Origin: Saprospiraceae bacterium
GTDB lineage: Bacteria; Bacteroidota; Bacteroidia; Chitinophagales; Saprospiraceae
DNA length: 64,000 nt
Direction: 5' to 3'
NCBI GenBank assembly: GCA_028285085.1
Contig: JANQQI010000047.1
Location: 216,864 to 280,863 of the forward strand
A program made the position numbers and the translations under genes. The notes below the pieces were generated by a model that searched no databases, was not told where the DNA came from, and saw only the letters and a program-made list of their open reading frames with translations. Shown here one piece after another: positions 1 to 10,142 of the stretch (position 1 is the stretch's first letter; each line of letters begins with the position of its first letter).

Positions 1-53
1 TCAAGCCCAGCGTCTTGCTTTTTCATAAAGGTATATTATTTTTTCGCTCATAT

Positions 54-92
54 AAATAAAAAACGGTACTAACACCGCAGTATTAGTACCGT
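54..92 (-). terminator. Rho-independent terminator of ftsH
   Basis: A perfect 10-bp inverted repeat (63-72 with 83-92, loop of 10 nt) lies just past the ftsH stop. Read on the minus strand it is followed by a T-rich run, as expected for an intrinsic terminator of the rsfS-ftsH unit. Confidence 0.75.
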
Positions 93-119
93 CCTTATCT
101 ATAAAGAAATCAAATAATT

Positions 120-2135
120 TTACTCTTCGCTTTCAGGCTTTTTAGTCACAGTCTCATCCGAAGAAGGTTTACCACTATCGATGTCGTCAATCACTTCCGT
201 TTCTTCGGCAGCCATCGCTTCTTTAGCTTTCAAATCACTGGGGCGTGGCCCGATCAGGCGTTCGACATCAGACTTGAGTAATACCTCGTTTTCCAACAGG
301 GCATTAGCCAGGATGTCCAACTCATTGCGACGTTCCTTAAGCAATTTCTGAGCGCGCTCATATTGGGATTCCACCAAGCGGCGCACCTCTTCGTCAATTA
401 AGGTAGCCGTATCGTCAGAATAAGGCTTATTGAACTGATCCTGCTGCATACCGTAGAAGGAAACATTTCCAACCTTATCGTTCATTCCGAAGACTGAGAT
501 CATGCTGTAAGCCATCTTGGTCACTTGATCCAAATCACTTTGTGCACCAGTCGAAATTTTGTCAAAGACAATTCTTTCCGCGGCACGACCACCGAAAGTC
601 ATGCACATGCGATCAAGTAGTGCTTCGGTACGGGTGATGTATTCTTCTTTCGGTAAATACTGGGCGTAGCCCAAGGTACCGATACCACGAGGGACGATGG
701 TCACTTTAACTAAAGGAGACGCGTGTTCCAGGAACCAGCCACAAACGGCATGGCCTGCTTCGTGGAAGGCGATGATCTTCTTCTCTTCGGGAGAAATAAT
801 CTTGTTTTTCTTTTCTAAACCACCGATGACACGATCCAGCGCATAGTTGAAGTCATCCATGTCGATAGACTTCTTATTCCGGCGCGCAGCAATCAGAGCA
901 GCTTCGTTACAGATATTAGCAATATCGGCGCCGGCAAAACCAGGTGTCATCTCTGACAACGCATAAGCGTTGACTTCAGCACCAATTTTAATATGCTTAA
1001 GGTGGACTTTGAAGATGGCCTCACGACCTTTTAAATCTGGTCGATCGATACCAATTTGGCGATCAAAACGTCCGGGACGCAATAAAGCATTATCCAGCAC
1101 ATCCGGGCGGTTGGTTGCTGCCATCAGGATCACCCCTTTATCGGTGCTGAAACCATCCATTTCAACCAGCAATTGATTTAGCGTATTTTCCCGTTCGTCA
1201 TTTCCGCCCTGCAATGAACCACGACCACGCGCACGGCCAATAGCATCAATCTCATCGATGAATACAATACACGGTGCCTTTTCGCGCGCTTGCTTAAACA
1301 AGTCACGGACACGAGACGCACCCACACCGACAAACATCTCAACGAAGTCAGAACCAGAGATAGAGAAAAATGGTACCCCTGCTTCACCTGCTACTGCCTT
1401 TGCCAGCAAGGTCTTACCAGTACCAGGAGGGCCTACCAGCAATACCCCTTTAGGAATTTTACCCCCAAGGGCCGTATATTTTTTAGGATGTTTTAGAAAA
1501 TCTACAATTTCCATGACCTCTTCTTTCGCTTCATCCAGACCCGCTACATCCGCAAAAGTGACATTGACTTTGGCATTGCTATCAAAAAGTGTGGCTTTGG
1601 ATTTTCCAATGTTGAAAATCTGTGCACCCGGACCACCGGCCCCACCGCTCACGCGGCGCATGATGAATACCCAAATGACTACAATAATCACAATGGGCAG
1701 CACCCAACTTAGAATAGGCGTCAGCCAGTTCGTTTTTTCTTCAAAGGCTGGGAAAACGCGATCTGCCATCGCTAAGTTTTCATCATCCTGCACACGACGT
1801 AGCTCACTCTGGAAGTACTGAAGATCGCCAATTTGGAAGGTGCCATCAGGACCACTACCAAATTTACTGGAAGACAAGTCGGGGTATTTGGACTTACTGT
1901 CCTCTTTCAGATATACGTAAGCGTACTTTTGGTTGATGATTTCAAGCTTGTTGATATCACCTTCCCGAACCATTTCCCAAAATTTGAGCTCACTCAATTG
2001 CTCACTACCTGGATTACTCAGGCTGTAGAAATTGAGTGCCAGGAGGAAAAGGGCCAAGAGGCCATAGATCCAATAGGAATTGAATCGGGAATTATTGTTG
2101 TTGCCGCTATTCGGCTTATTATCTTTCTTTTCCAT
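120..2135 (-). CDS. ftsH: ATP-dependent zinc metalloprotease FtsH
   Basis: Membrane-bound AAA+ protease that degrades misfolded membrane proteins and short-lived regulators. In the 671-residue product I see a first membrane segment (about residues 22-40), a periplasmic domain, a second membrane segment (about 141-158), Walker A GPPGTGKT (235-242), Walker B around 289-297, the arginine-finger region RPGRFDR (353-359) and the zinc-binding HEAGH (458-462). All active-site motifs are intact. The frame continues 15 codons upstream to 2180, but the ATG at 2135 opens a typical FtsH N-terminus ([10 protein letters not shown]) and is preferred. The tail is acidic and low-complexity. It lies downstream of rsfS on the same strand, a common Bacteroidota order, and ends at a clear terminator. 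Confidence 0.97.
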   Translation of the reverse strand: MEKKDNKPNSGNNNNSRFNSYWIYGLLALFLLALNFYSLSNPGSEQLSELKFWEMVREGDINKLEIINQKYAYVYLKEDSKSKYPDLSSSKFGSGPDGTFQIGDLQYFQSELRRVQDDENLAMADRVFPAFEEKTNWLTPILSWVLPIVIIVVIWVFIMRRVSGGAGGPGAQIFNIGKSKATLFDSNAKVNVTFADVAGLDEAKEEVMEIVDFLKHPKKYTALGGKIPKGVLLVGPPGTGKTLLAKAVAGEAGVPFFSISGSDFVEMFVGVGASRVRDLFKQAREKAPCIVFIDEIDAIGRARGRGSLQGGNDERENTLNQLLVEMDGFSTDKGVILMAATNRPDVLDNALLRPGRFDRQIGIDRPDLKGREAIFKVHLKHIKIGAEVNAYALSEMTPGFAGADIANICNEAALIAARRNKKSIDMDDFNYALDRVIGGLEKKNKIISPEEKKIIAFHEAGHAVCGWFLEHASPLVKVTIVPRGIGTLGYAQYLPKEEYITRTEALLDRMCMTFGGRAAERIVFDKISTGAQSDLDQVTKMAYSMISVFGMNDKVGNVSFYGMQQDQFNKPYSDDTATLIDEEVRRLVESQYERAQKLLKERRNELDILANALLENEVLLKSDVERLIGPRPSDLKAKEAMAAEETEVIDDIDSGKPSSDETVTKKPESEE

Positions 2136-2237
2136 CAAATAAAATTGTGTAAAACATGTTGAAGTTCCAAGGTAGAACACCCGAAAAGGGCAAACGTTTT
2201 AACGGATTAGTCGATAACCCGCTATTTAACCTAATTT

Positions 2238-2624
2238 TTACAAATTCTGATACTCTGTAAAAATGGCATCACTCCATAGATCTTCCAGTTCATAGAACTG
2301 ACGGGTGTCTTTGTAGAAAACATGGACAACCGTGTTAAAATAATCCAGAAGTAGCCAATGAGCGTGTTGTTGCCCTTCGTAATGACTGGGTAGTTGTCCC
2401 GCCTCCTTCTTCAGGCGACGATAGACATTGTCAGAGATGGCCTTGGTTTGAGTGGTAGAGTCTCCTTCACAAATAATGAAGAAATCGGTAGGTGCATCAT
2501 CCAGATGCCGCAAATCCAATTTGACGATATTCTTGCCCTTGATATCCTGAATGCCTTCGATGATCAGGTCATTCAACTCTTCTACAGAAAACTCTTTTTG
2601 CAATACGTCTTTTTGCGAATTCAA
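2238..2624 (-). CDS. rsfS: Ribosomal silencing factor RsfS
   Basis: RsfS/Iojap family protein of 128 residues. The family binds ribosomal protein uL14 and blocks joining of the 30S and 50S subunits when nutrients are scarce. The sequence shows the family core: a KGKNIVKLDLR strand, TDFFIICEG, the QTKAISDNVYRRLKKE helix, and HWLLLDYFNTVVHVF near the C-terminus. Length is normal for the family. The only plausible start is TTG at 2624, as no ATG precedes the conserved region in frame. It sits about 100 bp upstream of ftsH on the same strand and diverges from birA; the rsfS-ftsH order is common in Bacteroidota. Confidence 0.93.
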   Translation of the reverse strand: MNSQKDVLQKEFSVEELNDLIIEGIQDIKGKNIVKLDLRHLDDAPTDFFIICEGDSTTQTKAISDNVYRRLKKEAGQLPSHYEGQQHAHWLLLDYFNTVVHVFYKDTRQFYELEDLWSDAIFTEYQNL

Positions 2625-2794
2625 AAGTTAATTTTGATAATTTTGGTGGTAAAATAAGATTCAGTAAGCACTTCATAAATTAAGTCAATGGATGCTCGGC
2701 GCATCCAGAAATTTAGCTTACAAAGCATTCAATTAATTAGCCTTACTTTAGATCATATTCTAAAAACGTGTAAAGCTAACAAATTTATTATGGA

Positions 2795-3559
2795 TTGAAT
2801 ACCTCCATTAACACCCTTTTTATAGGAAAAGTTTTATTAAACTTCCCCGAATTAGCTTCTACAAATAGCTATGCTACTGACTTGGTAGCAAAAAGCAATC
2901 CAAGCGAAGGAACTGTCATATCGACCGATAATCAAACGATCGGTCGAGGTCAGATTGGCAGGTTTTGGGAAAGTGAGCCGGAAAAGAATCTGACGTTCAG
3001 CCTTATTTTATATCCGAGGTTTCTTTTTCCCGCACGGCAATTTCTGCTTAGTCAAGCTATTTCTCTTGCTCTTGTCGACTGTTTGGAATTGTACGAACTC
3101 CCGCATTTGAAGGTTAAATGGCCCAACGATATTTATGTTGGAAATCGCAAAATTGCCGGTATACTTATCCAAAATGTACTCTCCTCAACCCAGGTACAAA
3201 GTAGTGTAGTCGGTATTGGATTAAACGTAAACCAGGCTGTTTTTAAGAGCCCGGCTCCTAATCCCACTTCTTTATTTTTAGAGAAAAAACAAAACTATGC
3301 TTTGGATCGCTTGTTTGCCCAGTTATGTGAAGCGCTGGAACGGCGCTATTTACAATTACGTGCCGGCGATTCAAAAACGATTGAACAATCTTATTTAAAA
3401 TTGCTTTACCGTTATCAAGAATTAGCTAGTTTTCAAGTCGCCACCACCGGTAATACCTTTGTGGGGACCATTTGTGGATTGACTTCGGCTGGGAAATTGC
3501 TGATTGAGCAAAATGATGCGACCGTAGCTTACGGGCTACGCGAGATTCGATTTTTATAG
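2795..3559 (+). CDS. birA: Biotin--[acetyl-CoA-carboxylase] ligase BirA
   Basis: Biotin protein ligase catalytic domain, which makes biotinyl-AMP and attaches biotin to a lysine of carboxylase carrier domains. Visible are the biotinyl-AMP loop GRGQIGRFW, the NLTFSLIL strand, the catalytic KWPNDIYVGNRKIAGIL segment, GIGLNVNQ, and a short SH3-like C-terminal domain. The 254-residue product has no N-terminal helix-turn-helix, so it is the monofunctional class without repressor activity. A TTG at 2795 is the best start, because the nearby ATG at 2790 meets a stop after one codon. It diverges from rsfS, a common Bacteroidota arrangement. Confidence 0.94.
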   Translation: MNTSINTLFIGKVLLNFPELASTNSYATDLVAKSNPSEGTVISTDNQTIGRGQIGRFWESEPEKNLTFSLILYPRFLFPARQFLLSQAISLALVDCLELYELPHLKVKWPNDIYVGNRKIAGILIQNVLSSTQVQSSVVGIGLNVNQAVFKSPAPNPTSLFLEKKQNYALDRLFAQLCEALERRYLQLRAGDSKTIEQSYLKLLYRYQELASFQVATTGNTFVGTICGLTSAGKLLIEQNDATVAYGLREIRFL

Positions 3560-3595
3560 ATCTAACCCAAATTGTACGATCAAATACCCTGAGTT

Positions 3596-4855
3596 TTGGA
3601 AGCAATAATTATTACTGTAGGCGACGAAATCTTAATCGGACAAGTCGTCGATACGAACTCTGCCTGGATTGCGGAGCAGCTTAATTTACAAGGCATTCGC
3701 CTGCGTGAAATTCATTCGGTCAGCGATACGCGCGAAGCGATTATTGCTGCTTTGAACCGCGCTTTCCAGCATACGGATTTAATTCTGATGACAGGTGGAC
3801 TGGGACCGACTAAAGACGATATTACGAAGAAAGCCATTGCGGATTATTATGAGACCGGGATGGTCTTTCATGATCCTACTTTCGAGCGAATTCAAAAATT
3901 ATTTGAGCGCTGGGGTCGGACGATGACTGAGGCACATCGGATGCAATGCTATATGCCGGAAAATGCAAAGTTACTTGCGAATCGGATGGGTACTGCACCC
4001 GGGATGTGGTTTGAGCGCGACGGAAAGGTCCTGATCTCCATGCCTGGAGTGCCCTACGAAATGAAAGCAATCATGACCGATGAGGCACTACCCCGACTTC
4101 GCGAACGCTTCGCCGGGCAGCCCATTGCGCATCGTACTATTCTGACAGTGGGCGAGGGCGAGTCACGATTAGCAGCCCGGATTCAAACTTTCGAAGAACA
4201 GCTCCCGGAGAATATCTCTATTGCCTATCTCCCCAATCTCGGTCAGGTTCGCGTGCGACTGACGGCCACGGGCCACGATCAAGCAGAACTAGAACGTTTA
4301 CTTGATGCAAAAGTGGAAGAGATACGTCATTACCTTTCCGAGTTTATTTTTGGCTACGAGAAAGAGACCTTGCCAGAAGTCATTGGTCGTCGCCTTAATG
4401 CTAATGATTTGACGATTGCGACTGCAGAGAGTTGCACTGGTGGCTATCTCGCTCATTTGATCACTAGCGTAGCGGGGGCTTCCGAATATTTTAAAGGCAG
4501 CGTGATCGCTTACGCAAACGAAGTGAAAATGCATCAATTAGGTGTGCAAGCCGACACCTTGCGTCAGTACGGAGCGGTGAGTGAGGCGACTGTTTTGGAA
4601 ATGGCCGCCGGAGTAAGAGCAGCTATGCATACGGATATTGGTTTAGCGACCTCAGGGATTGCGGGCCCCGACGGCGGTACCCCGGAAAAGCCGGTAGGCA
4701 CGATTTGGCTGGCAATTGATGGTCCACAGGGGGCTCACGCCATGAAGCTACAATTGGGTAAAGATCGACTGAAAAATATTGAGTATACGGCCAGCCAGGC
4801 CTTGAATTTGGTTCGTCAGCAGCTAGACCAGCTTCAAGAAGTATCGAAGATTTGA
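3596..4855 (+). CDS. cinA: CinA family protein (nicotinamide-nucleotide amidohydrolase type)
   Basis: Two-domain CinA protein of 419 residues. The N-terminal MoaB-like domain (about 1-170) carries GDEILIGQVVDTNS and TGGLGPTKDD. The C-terminal domain (about 255-412) carries AESCTGG and a later SGIAGPDGG segment, which in this family form the NMN deamidase site used in pyridine nucleotide salvage. It is named for competence induction in Gram-positives, but a competence role is not implied here. Start is TTG at 3596, directly before EAIIITVGDE, where the family usually begins. It follows birA by 36 bp and is probably co-transcribed. Confidence 0.93.
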   Translation: MEAIIITVGDEILIGQVVDTNSAWIAEQLNLQGIRLREIHSVSDTREAIIAALNRAFQHTDLILMTGGLGPTKDDITKKAIADYYETGMVFHDPTFERIQKLFERWGRTMTEAHRMQCYMPENAKLLANRMGTAPGMWFERDGKVLISMPGVPYEMKAIMTDEALPRLRERFAGQPIAHRTILTVGEGESRLAARIQTFEEQLPENISIAYLPNLGQVRVRLTATGHDQAELERLLDAKVEEIRHYLSEFIFGYEKETLPEVIGRRLNANDLTIATAESCTGGYLAHLITSVAGASEYFKGSVIAYANEVKMHQLGVQADTLRQYGAVSEATVLEMAAGVRAAMHTDIGLATSGIAGPDGGTPEKPVGTIWLAIDGPQGAHAMKLQLGKDRLKNIEYTASQALNLVRQQLDQLQEVSKI

Positions 4856-4868
4856 TCGCCATAAGAAC

Positions 4869-4899
4869 TTGGGTATCCCGCAAAAAAAGCGTAATTTTG
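4869..4899 (+). promoter_or_regulatory. Bacteroidota-type promoter upstream of the E2 gene
   Basis: TTG (4869-4871) and TAATTTTG (4892-4899) are separated by 20 nt, matching the Bacteroidota -33 TTG / -7 TAnnTTTG pattern. The start codon of the E2 gene is 63 nt downstream. Confidence 0.65.
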
Positions 4900-4962
4900 C
4901 GGCTCAATTGAGAACCAAATTTAAACCTTAACCATTCACAACCAAATAACTAGGATTTCACT

Positions 4963-6285
4963 ATGGCGCAAGTTGAATTGATCATGCCCAAGATGGGGGA
5001 AAGCATTATGGAAGCGACAATCCTCAAATGGGTGAAGCAAGTCGGAGATACTGTCGAAACAGATGAAACGATTCTGGAGATTGCTACCGACAAAGTGGAC
5101 TCCGAGGTACCTTCTCCCGTGAGCGGAACCATCGCTGAGATTCGTTTTCAGGAGAACGATACCGTTGAAATCGGTAAAGTCATCGCTATTATTGCCACTG
5201 AAGGTGAAACTGTCAGTACGACCCCTTCTCCTGCGGTCGCCGAAAATAATAGTGTCAATGGCTCACATCCGGTAACGCCAACTCCAGAACCTACTTTGGC
5301 GACGGCCAATGTGTCTGCGGCTGCTCCTGTCGTTACCACCGCAAGTAGTAATCGTTTTTACTCCCCTTTAGTCAAAAATATCGCTAAGGCCGAAAATATT
5401 GGCCTGCAGGAATTGGAGCAAATCCCCGGTACCGGAAAAGATGGTCGGGTAACAAAAAAAGATATTCTCCAATATTTATCTAATCGTAGTACCGCACCCG
5501 CTTCTGCTCCTGCGGTCACTGCCACTGCTCCGCCAAAAACGGCCAGCAGCGCAGCACCGGTCACCAGCGTTAGTGGTAATGACGAGATCGTAGAAATGGA
5601 TCGTATGCGTCGACTTATTGCCGATCACATGGTGATGTCCAAGCATACTTCTCCCCACGTGACGTCTTTTGTGGAAGTAGATGTAACCAATATCGTAAAT
5701 TGGCGTAATCGTATTAAACAGGACTTCCAAAAGAAATACGGTGAAAAAATTACTTTCACTCCAATCTTTATGGAGGCAGTAGCTAAAGCGATTCGGGACT
5801 TTCCAATGATTAACGTCTCGGTCGATGGTACCAATATTATTGTTAAAAAGAACGTTAATATTGGGATGGCTACAGCACTACCTTCGGGTAATCTGATTGT
5901 ACCTGTGATCAAAAATGCAGATCGCATGAATTTGCTTGGTCTAACTGGAGCAGTCAATGACCTGGCTAGTCGAGCCCGGGCTAATAAATTGAAACCAGAT
6001 GAAGTCCAAGGTGGAACGTTTACGCTTACTAACGTTGGTACCTTTGGAAACGTCATGGGAACGCCGATTATCAACCAACCTCAGGTCGCTATCATGGCCG
6101 TTGGTGCAATCCGCAAGAAACCGGCGGTTGTTGAGACAGAATACGGTGATTTAATTGCTGTTCGACAGATGATGTTCTTGTCGATGTCTTATGACCACCG
6201 AGTTGTTGATGGATTTTTGGGCGGATCATTCCTACGACGCGTAGGCGATTATCTGGAAGCTTTCGACGACAAACAAACAATATGA
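4963..6285 (+). CDS. Dihydrolipoamide acyltransferase (E2) of a 2-oxoacid dehydrogenase complex
   Basis: E2 core subunit of 440 residues, which transfers the acyl group from lipoate to CoA. Domains in order: one lipoyl domain (1-78) with the lipoylated lysine at K44 in the TDKVDSEVP motif; an Ala/Pro/Thr-rich linker; a peripheral-subunit-binding domain (about 131-170, RFYSPLVKNIAKAE); a second Ala/Pro-rich linker; and the catalytic domain with the C-terminal motif SYDHRVVDG (active-site H412 and D416). The substrate (pyruvate, branched-chain or 2-oxoglutarate) cannot be fixed from sequence alone, and E1/E3 genes are not nearby. The single lipoyl domain and GESIMEATILKW pattern resemble branched-chain or generic E2 proteins. 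It has its own upstream promoter. Confidence 0.93.
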   Translation: MAQVELIMPKMGESIMEATILKWVKQVGDTVETDETILEIATDKVDSEVPSPVSGTIAEIRFQENDTVEIGKVIAIIATEGETVSTTPSPAVAENNSVNGSHPVTPTPEPTLATANVSAAAPVVTTASSNRFYSPLVKNIAKAENIGLQELEQIPGTGKDGRVTKKDILQYLSNRSTAPASAPAVTATAPPKTASSAAPVTSVSGNDEIVEMDRMRRLIADHMVMSKHTSPHVTSFVEVDVTNIVNWRNRIKQDFQKKYGEKITFTPIFMEAVAKAIRDFPMINVSVDGTNIIVKKNVNIGMATALPSGNLIVPVIKNADRMNLLGLTGAVNDLASRARANKLKPDEVQGGTFTLTNVGTFGNVMGTPIINQPQVAIMAVGAIRKKPAVVETEYGDLIAVRQMMFLSMSYDHRVVDGFLGGSFLRRVGDYLEAFDDKQTI

Positions 6286-6382
6286 GAAACCACCTGTAGG
6301 AAGGGGATTCATCCTCTTCGGTAATCTCGTTAAAGCAACATGTTTTGACGGGTAGTTTGGCAATTACAATTTGACACGAACT

Positions 6383-8593
6383 ATGGTGTTTCGCTACTGT
6401 CTGTTTCTAATATTCCTAGGGTCGTTCGGTGTTACCGGCACTGCTCAATCTGTCAAAAAGCTCAAAGAGAAAGCGGCTGCTTTTATCAAGCACGAGAAGT
6501 ATCAGGAAGCTTTGCAGCCTTTACTAGAAGTACAATATCGACAGTCGAACGATCTGGGGACACGCCTCAATATCGGTATCTGCTACTACGAGTTGAATCG
6601 ACTCAGCGACTCACAAAAGTATCTAAAATACGTTCTGGACAACGATAAATCTCCTGATCCAAAAACTTTTCTCTATCTCGGTAAATTGTATCACGCCAAT
6701 TTACAATTCAAAGATGCAGTCGGGTTTTATAAATTATTTTTAAAAAGTACTAAAAAACACCCTCTGGCAAAGAGTGTCAAAGATGATATTCGCCGCTGTG
6801 GCCGTGGCTTACGTTTAGAAGTGCAAGAACGAAATGCGTTTGTGGAAAACATGGGGGATAAAGTGAATTCATCCTACGATGATTTTGGTCCGGTACTTAG
6901 TCCTAACTACGATAGCAAAATTTATTTTACCTCTTCTCGCCCTGGCAACCAAGGTGGACTGCGTAATAAAGAAGGGCGACGTGATGACACCTACGGTCAT
7001 TACAATACGGATATGTTTGCCACTAGCGTCGTAAATGGCGAATGGACTGCTACGACCCCCTTGAATCCTTTAATTAATAGCCCGCGGCATGATATGGTAT
7101 TGGGTTTTGATCGGCGCGGTACCATGCTGTATTTTTTCAAAGGGCCGAGTCTATTTAGCGGAGAAGTGCTAGTTGATACCTTTCAGGCTAAAGATGAGCG
7201 CGCCTTGAATGATGATCGTTTCGTGAGTCCGATGATTACCGAAAATGGAGATGGCTATCCACATTTTTTCAACGATACTGTGCTGATTTTTTCGAGCTAC
7301 CGAAAAGGGGGCTACGGCGGTAGTGATCTGTACATCAGTTTGATGCAAAACGGCAGATGGATGCCGGCAAAAAATCTTGGTCCCCGGGTTAATTCCGCTT
7401 ACGATGAAATCACGCCTTTTCTAGCGACGGATGGCCGGACGTTATATTTTAGTTCAAATAGTGCCCAGGGGATCGGTGGGTTTGATATTTATCGCGCTGC
7501 TTTTGATGATGTTTCAGAACAATGGTCGACGGCCGAGAATGTGGGATTACCAATTAATTCCGCAGGAGATGATGCTTATTTTAAGTTGTCCGCTGATGGT
7601 CTAAAAGCTTACTTTTCTTCTTCCCGCAAAGATGGTTTGGGGCAGCAAGATTTATATGTCGCTTACTTTAAAAGCCAACGTAACGAACAATTATCCACCT
7701 CTATGCCGAACACCTTTGCGGAGGTTCGGAGCTACAAACAACAGCAAAGTAATAGCGGCTATGTTTTAGAAACGCCGAATACCGGGCAAGGCACGATTTC
7801 TACCGTTCCCGGTGCGCCGCAATATCGCGAGGATGAAATTATCAAATACGAGATCAATCCTATTTATTATACGCCGGATGACAAAGTTCTGATCCCTTCG
7901 AATTTGAAGGAACTCAACAAGGTTGCTCGACTTTTACTGGATTTCCCACAGCTTAAGTTAGTGATGGCCAGCCACTCAGATGGTTCTACGCCGCCTGCCT
8001 TTGATCTATATTTCTCTGCCAAACGCGCGGAGCAAGCTGCAGAGTATCTGATTGAGCAAGGTGTTAACGCTGCTAATATCACTATCGTGGGGTGTGGCGC
8101 AAGCTATCCTCAGGCTTTGAATGAGCTGGAAAGCGGGGCGAATGAATTGGGCCAGCGTCTGAATCGCCGCATTGAATTTGCTATTCAAAATACAGCGGGA
8201 CTGCCATTGCGGATTACCTACGCTGCCCCACGAATCAGTCAATATATGGTTAGCCCGGAAGGCGAATATTATCGTGCTGCGGTGAAAGGCTTGTCTTATA
8301 AAGTGCAGATTGCTGCCATTGGGCAGATGTATAATGGGGATTTAGTGACGCGTTATCCCGACGCGATGGCTGAACATCGAAGCCGAACAAATTTATACCA
8401 ATACACCGTGGGTTTGTATCAGACTTACGCTTCGGCGGAGCAATTGGTACAGGATCTTAAGCGGCAAGGTATAACGGATGCATTCGTTGTGCCTTACATT
8501 AATGGTATGCGCGTTAGTCGAGATGATACAAAGGTTTACGCGGCCGCTTATCCGGATTTATTGAACTTCCTCCGCTTTTCCGATCAAGACTAA
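6383..8593 (+). CDS. PorE-like TPR / PD40 / OmpA-domain envelope protein
   Basis: Secreted protein of 736 residues from the ATG at 6383; a TTG four codons upstream is less likely because the signal peptide begins at MVFRYCLFLIFLG. After the signal peptide come TPR-like helices (about 20-150), PD40/WD40-like beta-propeller blades (about 155-430, repeated PVNSxYDD and LYFSSxRxGGxGGxDIY motifs), and an OmpA-like peptidoglycan-binding domain (about 490-605, with SAKRAEQAAEYL and NRRIEF). The final stretch (about 635-736, YKVQIAA...DAFVVPYINGMRV) resembles a SPOR-type domain. TPR-PD40-OmpA is the architecture of PorE in the type IX secretion system, so anchoring of an envelope or gliding complex to peptidoglycan is likely. 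Identity as the true PorE is not proven, since a paralog lies at 29944-31926. Confidence 0.82.
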   Translation: MVFRYCLFLIFLGSFGVTGTAQSVKKLKEKAAAFIKHEKYQEALQPLLEVQYRQSNDLGTRLNIGICYYELNRLSDSQKYLKYVLDNDKSPDPKTFLYLGKLYHANLQFKDAVGFYKLFLKSTKKHPLAKSVKDDIRRCGRGLRLEVQERNAFVENMGDKVNSSYDDFGPVLSPNYDSKIYFTSSRPGNQGGLRNKEGRRDDTYGHYNTDMFATSVVNGEWTATTPLNPLINSPRHDMVLGFDRRGTMLYFFKGPSLFSGEVLVDTFQAKDERALNDDRFVSPMITENGDGYPHFFNDTVLIFSSYRKGGYGGSDLYISLMQNGRWMPAKNLGPRVNSAYDEITPFLATDGRTLYFSSNSAQGIGGFDIYRAAFDDVSEQWSTAENVGLPINSAGDDAYFKLSADGLKAYFSSSRKDGLGQQDLYVAYFKSQRNEQLSTSMPNTFAEVRSYKQQQSNSGYVLETPNTGQGTISTVPGAPQYREDEIIKYEINPIYYTPDDKVLIPSNLKELNKVARLLLDFPQLKLVMASHSDGSTPPAFDLYFSAKRAEQAAEYLIEQGVNAANITIVGCGASYPQALNELESGANELGQRLNRRIEFAIQNTAGLPLRITYAAPRISQYMVSPEGEYYRAAVKGLSYKVQIAAIGQMYNGDLVTRYPDAMAEHRSRTNLYQYTVGLYQTYASAEQLVQDLKRQGITDAFVVPYINGMRVSRDDTKVYAAAYPDLLNFLRFSDQD

Positions 8594-8689
8594 GCTTTTA
8601 TCTTCGATCTTCGGGCTTACGTCTTCAAAATGGGTATTTTTTTTGAATTGTTTTTAAAAAAGCCCATCTTAGCTTTCAAATATCGATAA

Positions 8690-9247
8690 ATGAACCGTCT
8701 CGGCTTTTTTAAAGAGAGCATTAAAAACCTTCGAACAATTGGCACCATTACCCGCAGCTCGAAATATCTGTGTAAAGGAATGATTCGCCACGTTGATTTC
8801 AAGAAGGCACGTGTATTGGTGGAACTTGGAGCAGGTGATGGTGTCATTACCAAGTACATCCTCAAGAATATGCACAAGGATTGTATTTTGCTGACTTTCG
8901 AAGTCAACGAAAAATTTTGCAATCGTTTACGATTGATCAAAGATAAACGACTAGTCGTCATTGAGGATTCCGCCGAAAAAATAGGTGAGTATTTAAAAAA
9001 GCATGGTGCTTCCGAAATCGATTACATCGTCTCTGCGATTCCTTTTGTTACGCTTCCCGATGAGCTAGGGACGAGCATCATTTCCAATTGTCAGCAGTAC
9101 TTACGTAAGGGAGGACTCTTTATTCAAGTGCATTATTCCTTGCTGGCCAAAAAAATGTATCAGAAGATTTTTGGTAATGTGGACATTAGTTTTGTCCCAC
9201 TAAACATTCCACCTGCGTTTGTTTTGGTAAGCGAAAATCGAGCTTAA
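8690..9247 (+). CDS. Small class I SAM-dependent methyltransferase (PmtA/rRNA dimethylase-like)
   Basis: Protein of 185 residues with a SAM-binding fold: VLVELGAGDGVITKYIL is motif I and EVNEKF is the acidic loop after beta-2. The IDYIVSAIPFVTLP segment fits motif IV of the rRNA adenine dimethylase / phospholipid N-methyltransferase superfamily, and GGLFIQVHYS matches the family C-terminal region. Related Bacteroidota proteins are usually named phospholipid N-methyltransferase, but the real substrate is unknown. ATG start at 8690. It stands alone between a PorE-like gene and a convergent GHMP kinase gene that ends 2 bp past its stop. Confidence 0.75.
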   Translation: MNRLGFFKESIKNLRTIGTITRSSKYLCKGMIRHVDFKKARVLVELGAGDGVITKYILKNMHKDCILLTFEVNEKFCNRLRLIKDKRLVVIEDSAEKIGEYLKKHGASEIDYIVSAIPFVTLPDELGTSIISNCQQYLRKGGLFIQVHYSLLAKKMYQKIFGNVDISFVPLNIPPAFVLVSENRA

Positions 9248-9248
9248 G

Positions 9249-10133
9249 CTAGTTCCGTAAATCAATTTCTGTAAAGTTATAATCTACCAAATGCTGTTGC
9301 GTTTGAGTGAAATCTGTGCTAAATCCTAGCATAAATCCGCCGCCGCCGGCACCACACAACTTCAAACGAAAGTTATCACACTCTATCCCCTTTTCCCAAA
9401 GCGGCCGCATATTAAAGGGGATCATATCCATAAAATATTGCCATTGGAAAGTACTAATGTTCTGAATATCTGACCACAGTGCAAGATAATTGCCGTGGAG
9501 CAAATTAGTAATCGCTTGTTGGTTATAAAGCATCAGTTGATCTACAATGGCTTGACGGTATACGGGTGATTCACAAGCAGCCATGAACTTTTGAACCAAA
9601 GGGCTGGTCGATCTGGGCTGACCGGTATCCACGAGAAACAAACTGAGGCTATTTGCTGCTTGGGGTAGGCTAACTTGATCTAAACGATTTTGTTGGATCC
9701 AGACAGGCGCATTGAGCCAGCAAATGAGCGGATCAATGCCTGAGCTAGAGCCGTGAAAAAAACGCTCCATCTTAGCTAGCTCGGTGCGCGCTTGTTTGAG
9801 TCTTGGCTTGGTGGGATTTGATGGTTTAAAGCGGTCGTAAACTGCTGCACAGAGCGCTCCGGAGCTGCCCAGGCCATAGCCGGCCGGAATATCTGACTGA
9901 AAATATAAACCCTGTTGCACGGCATCTCGGAATCCGGCGATGCTCTCAGCAGGCAAGAGTTGCTCTGCCGCCAAATAGTCAATAAACGGACGCAAGTCCG
10001 GGAAGGTCGCCGCCGCTTTACCTTGCGCCCAACGTCCACCGAATTGTTTCAAAGGCAGGGCTAATGCTTCACCACCAAGAATGATGGTGTATTCCCCGAA
10101 TAACAACAATTTAGCTGAGTAGTGGGTCCGCAT
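9249..10133 (-). CDS. GHMP-family kinase (mevalonate kinase-like)
   Basis: Protein of 294 residues with the GHMP kinase layout: AKLLLFGEYTIILGG at the N-terminus, the ATP-binding loop PAGYGLGSSGALCAA (83-97), and the glycine-rich C-terminal motif CGAGGGGFML. The opening and length match Bacteroidota mevalonate kinase-like proteins of the isoprenoid pathway; other GHMP substrates cannot be excluded. ATG at 10133 lies 9 bp after the stop of the CYTH gene, so the two are probably one transcript. No other mevalonate pathway gene is in the window. Confidence 0.82.
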   Translation of the reverse strand: MRTHYSAKLLLFGEYTIILGGEALALPLKQFGGRWAQGKAAATFPDLRPFIDYLAAEQLLPAESIAGFRDAVQQGLYFQSDIPAGYGLGSSGALCAAVYDRFKPSNPTKPRLKQARTELAKMERFFHGSSSGIDPLICWLNAPVWIQQNRLDQVSLPQAANSLSLFLVDTGQPRSTSPLVQKFMAACESPVYRQAIVDQLMLYNQQAITNLLHGNYLALWSDIQNISTFQWQYFMDMIPFNMRPLWEKGIECDNFRLKLCGAGGGGFMLGFSTDFTQTQQHLVDYNFTEIDLRN

Positions 10134-10142
10134 GCTCTCCCT

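Noticed and set aside
1..51. A 16-residue minus-strand frame at the window edge
   Set aside because: Too short, with no signal to support it; it is more likely the upstream end of a gene outside the window.
1258..1821. A plus-strand open frame of 187 codons
   Set aside because: It lies inside ftsH on the other strand, has no domain signal and is a shadow of the highly conserved coding sequence.
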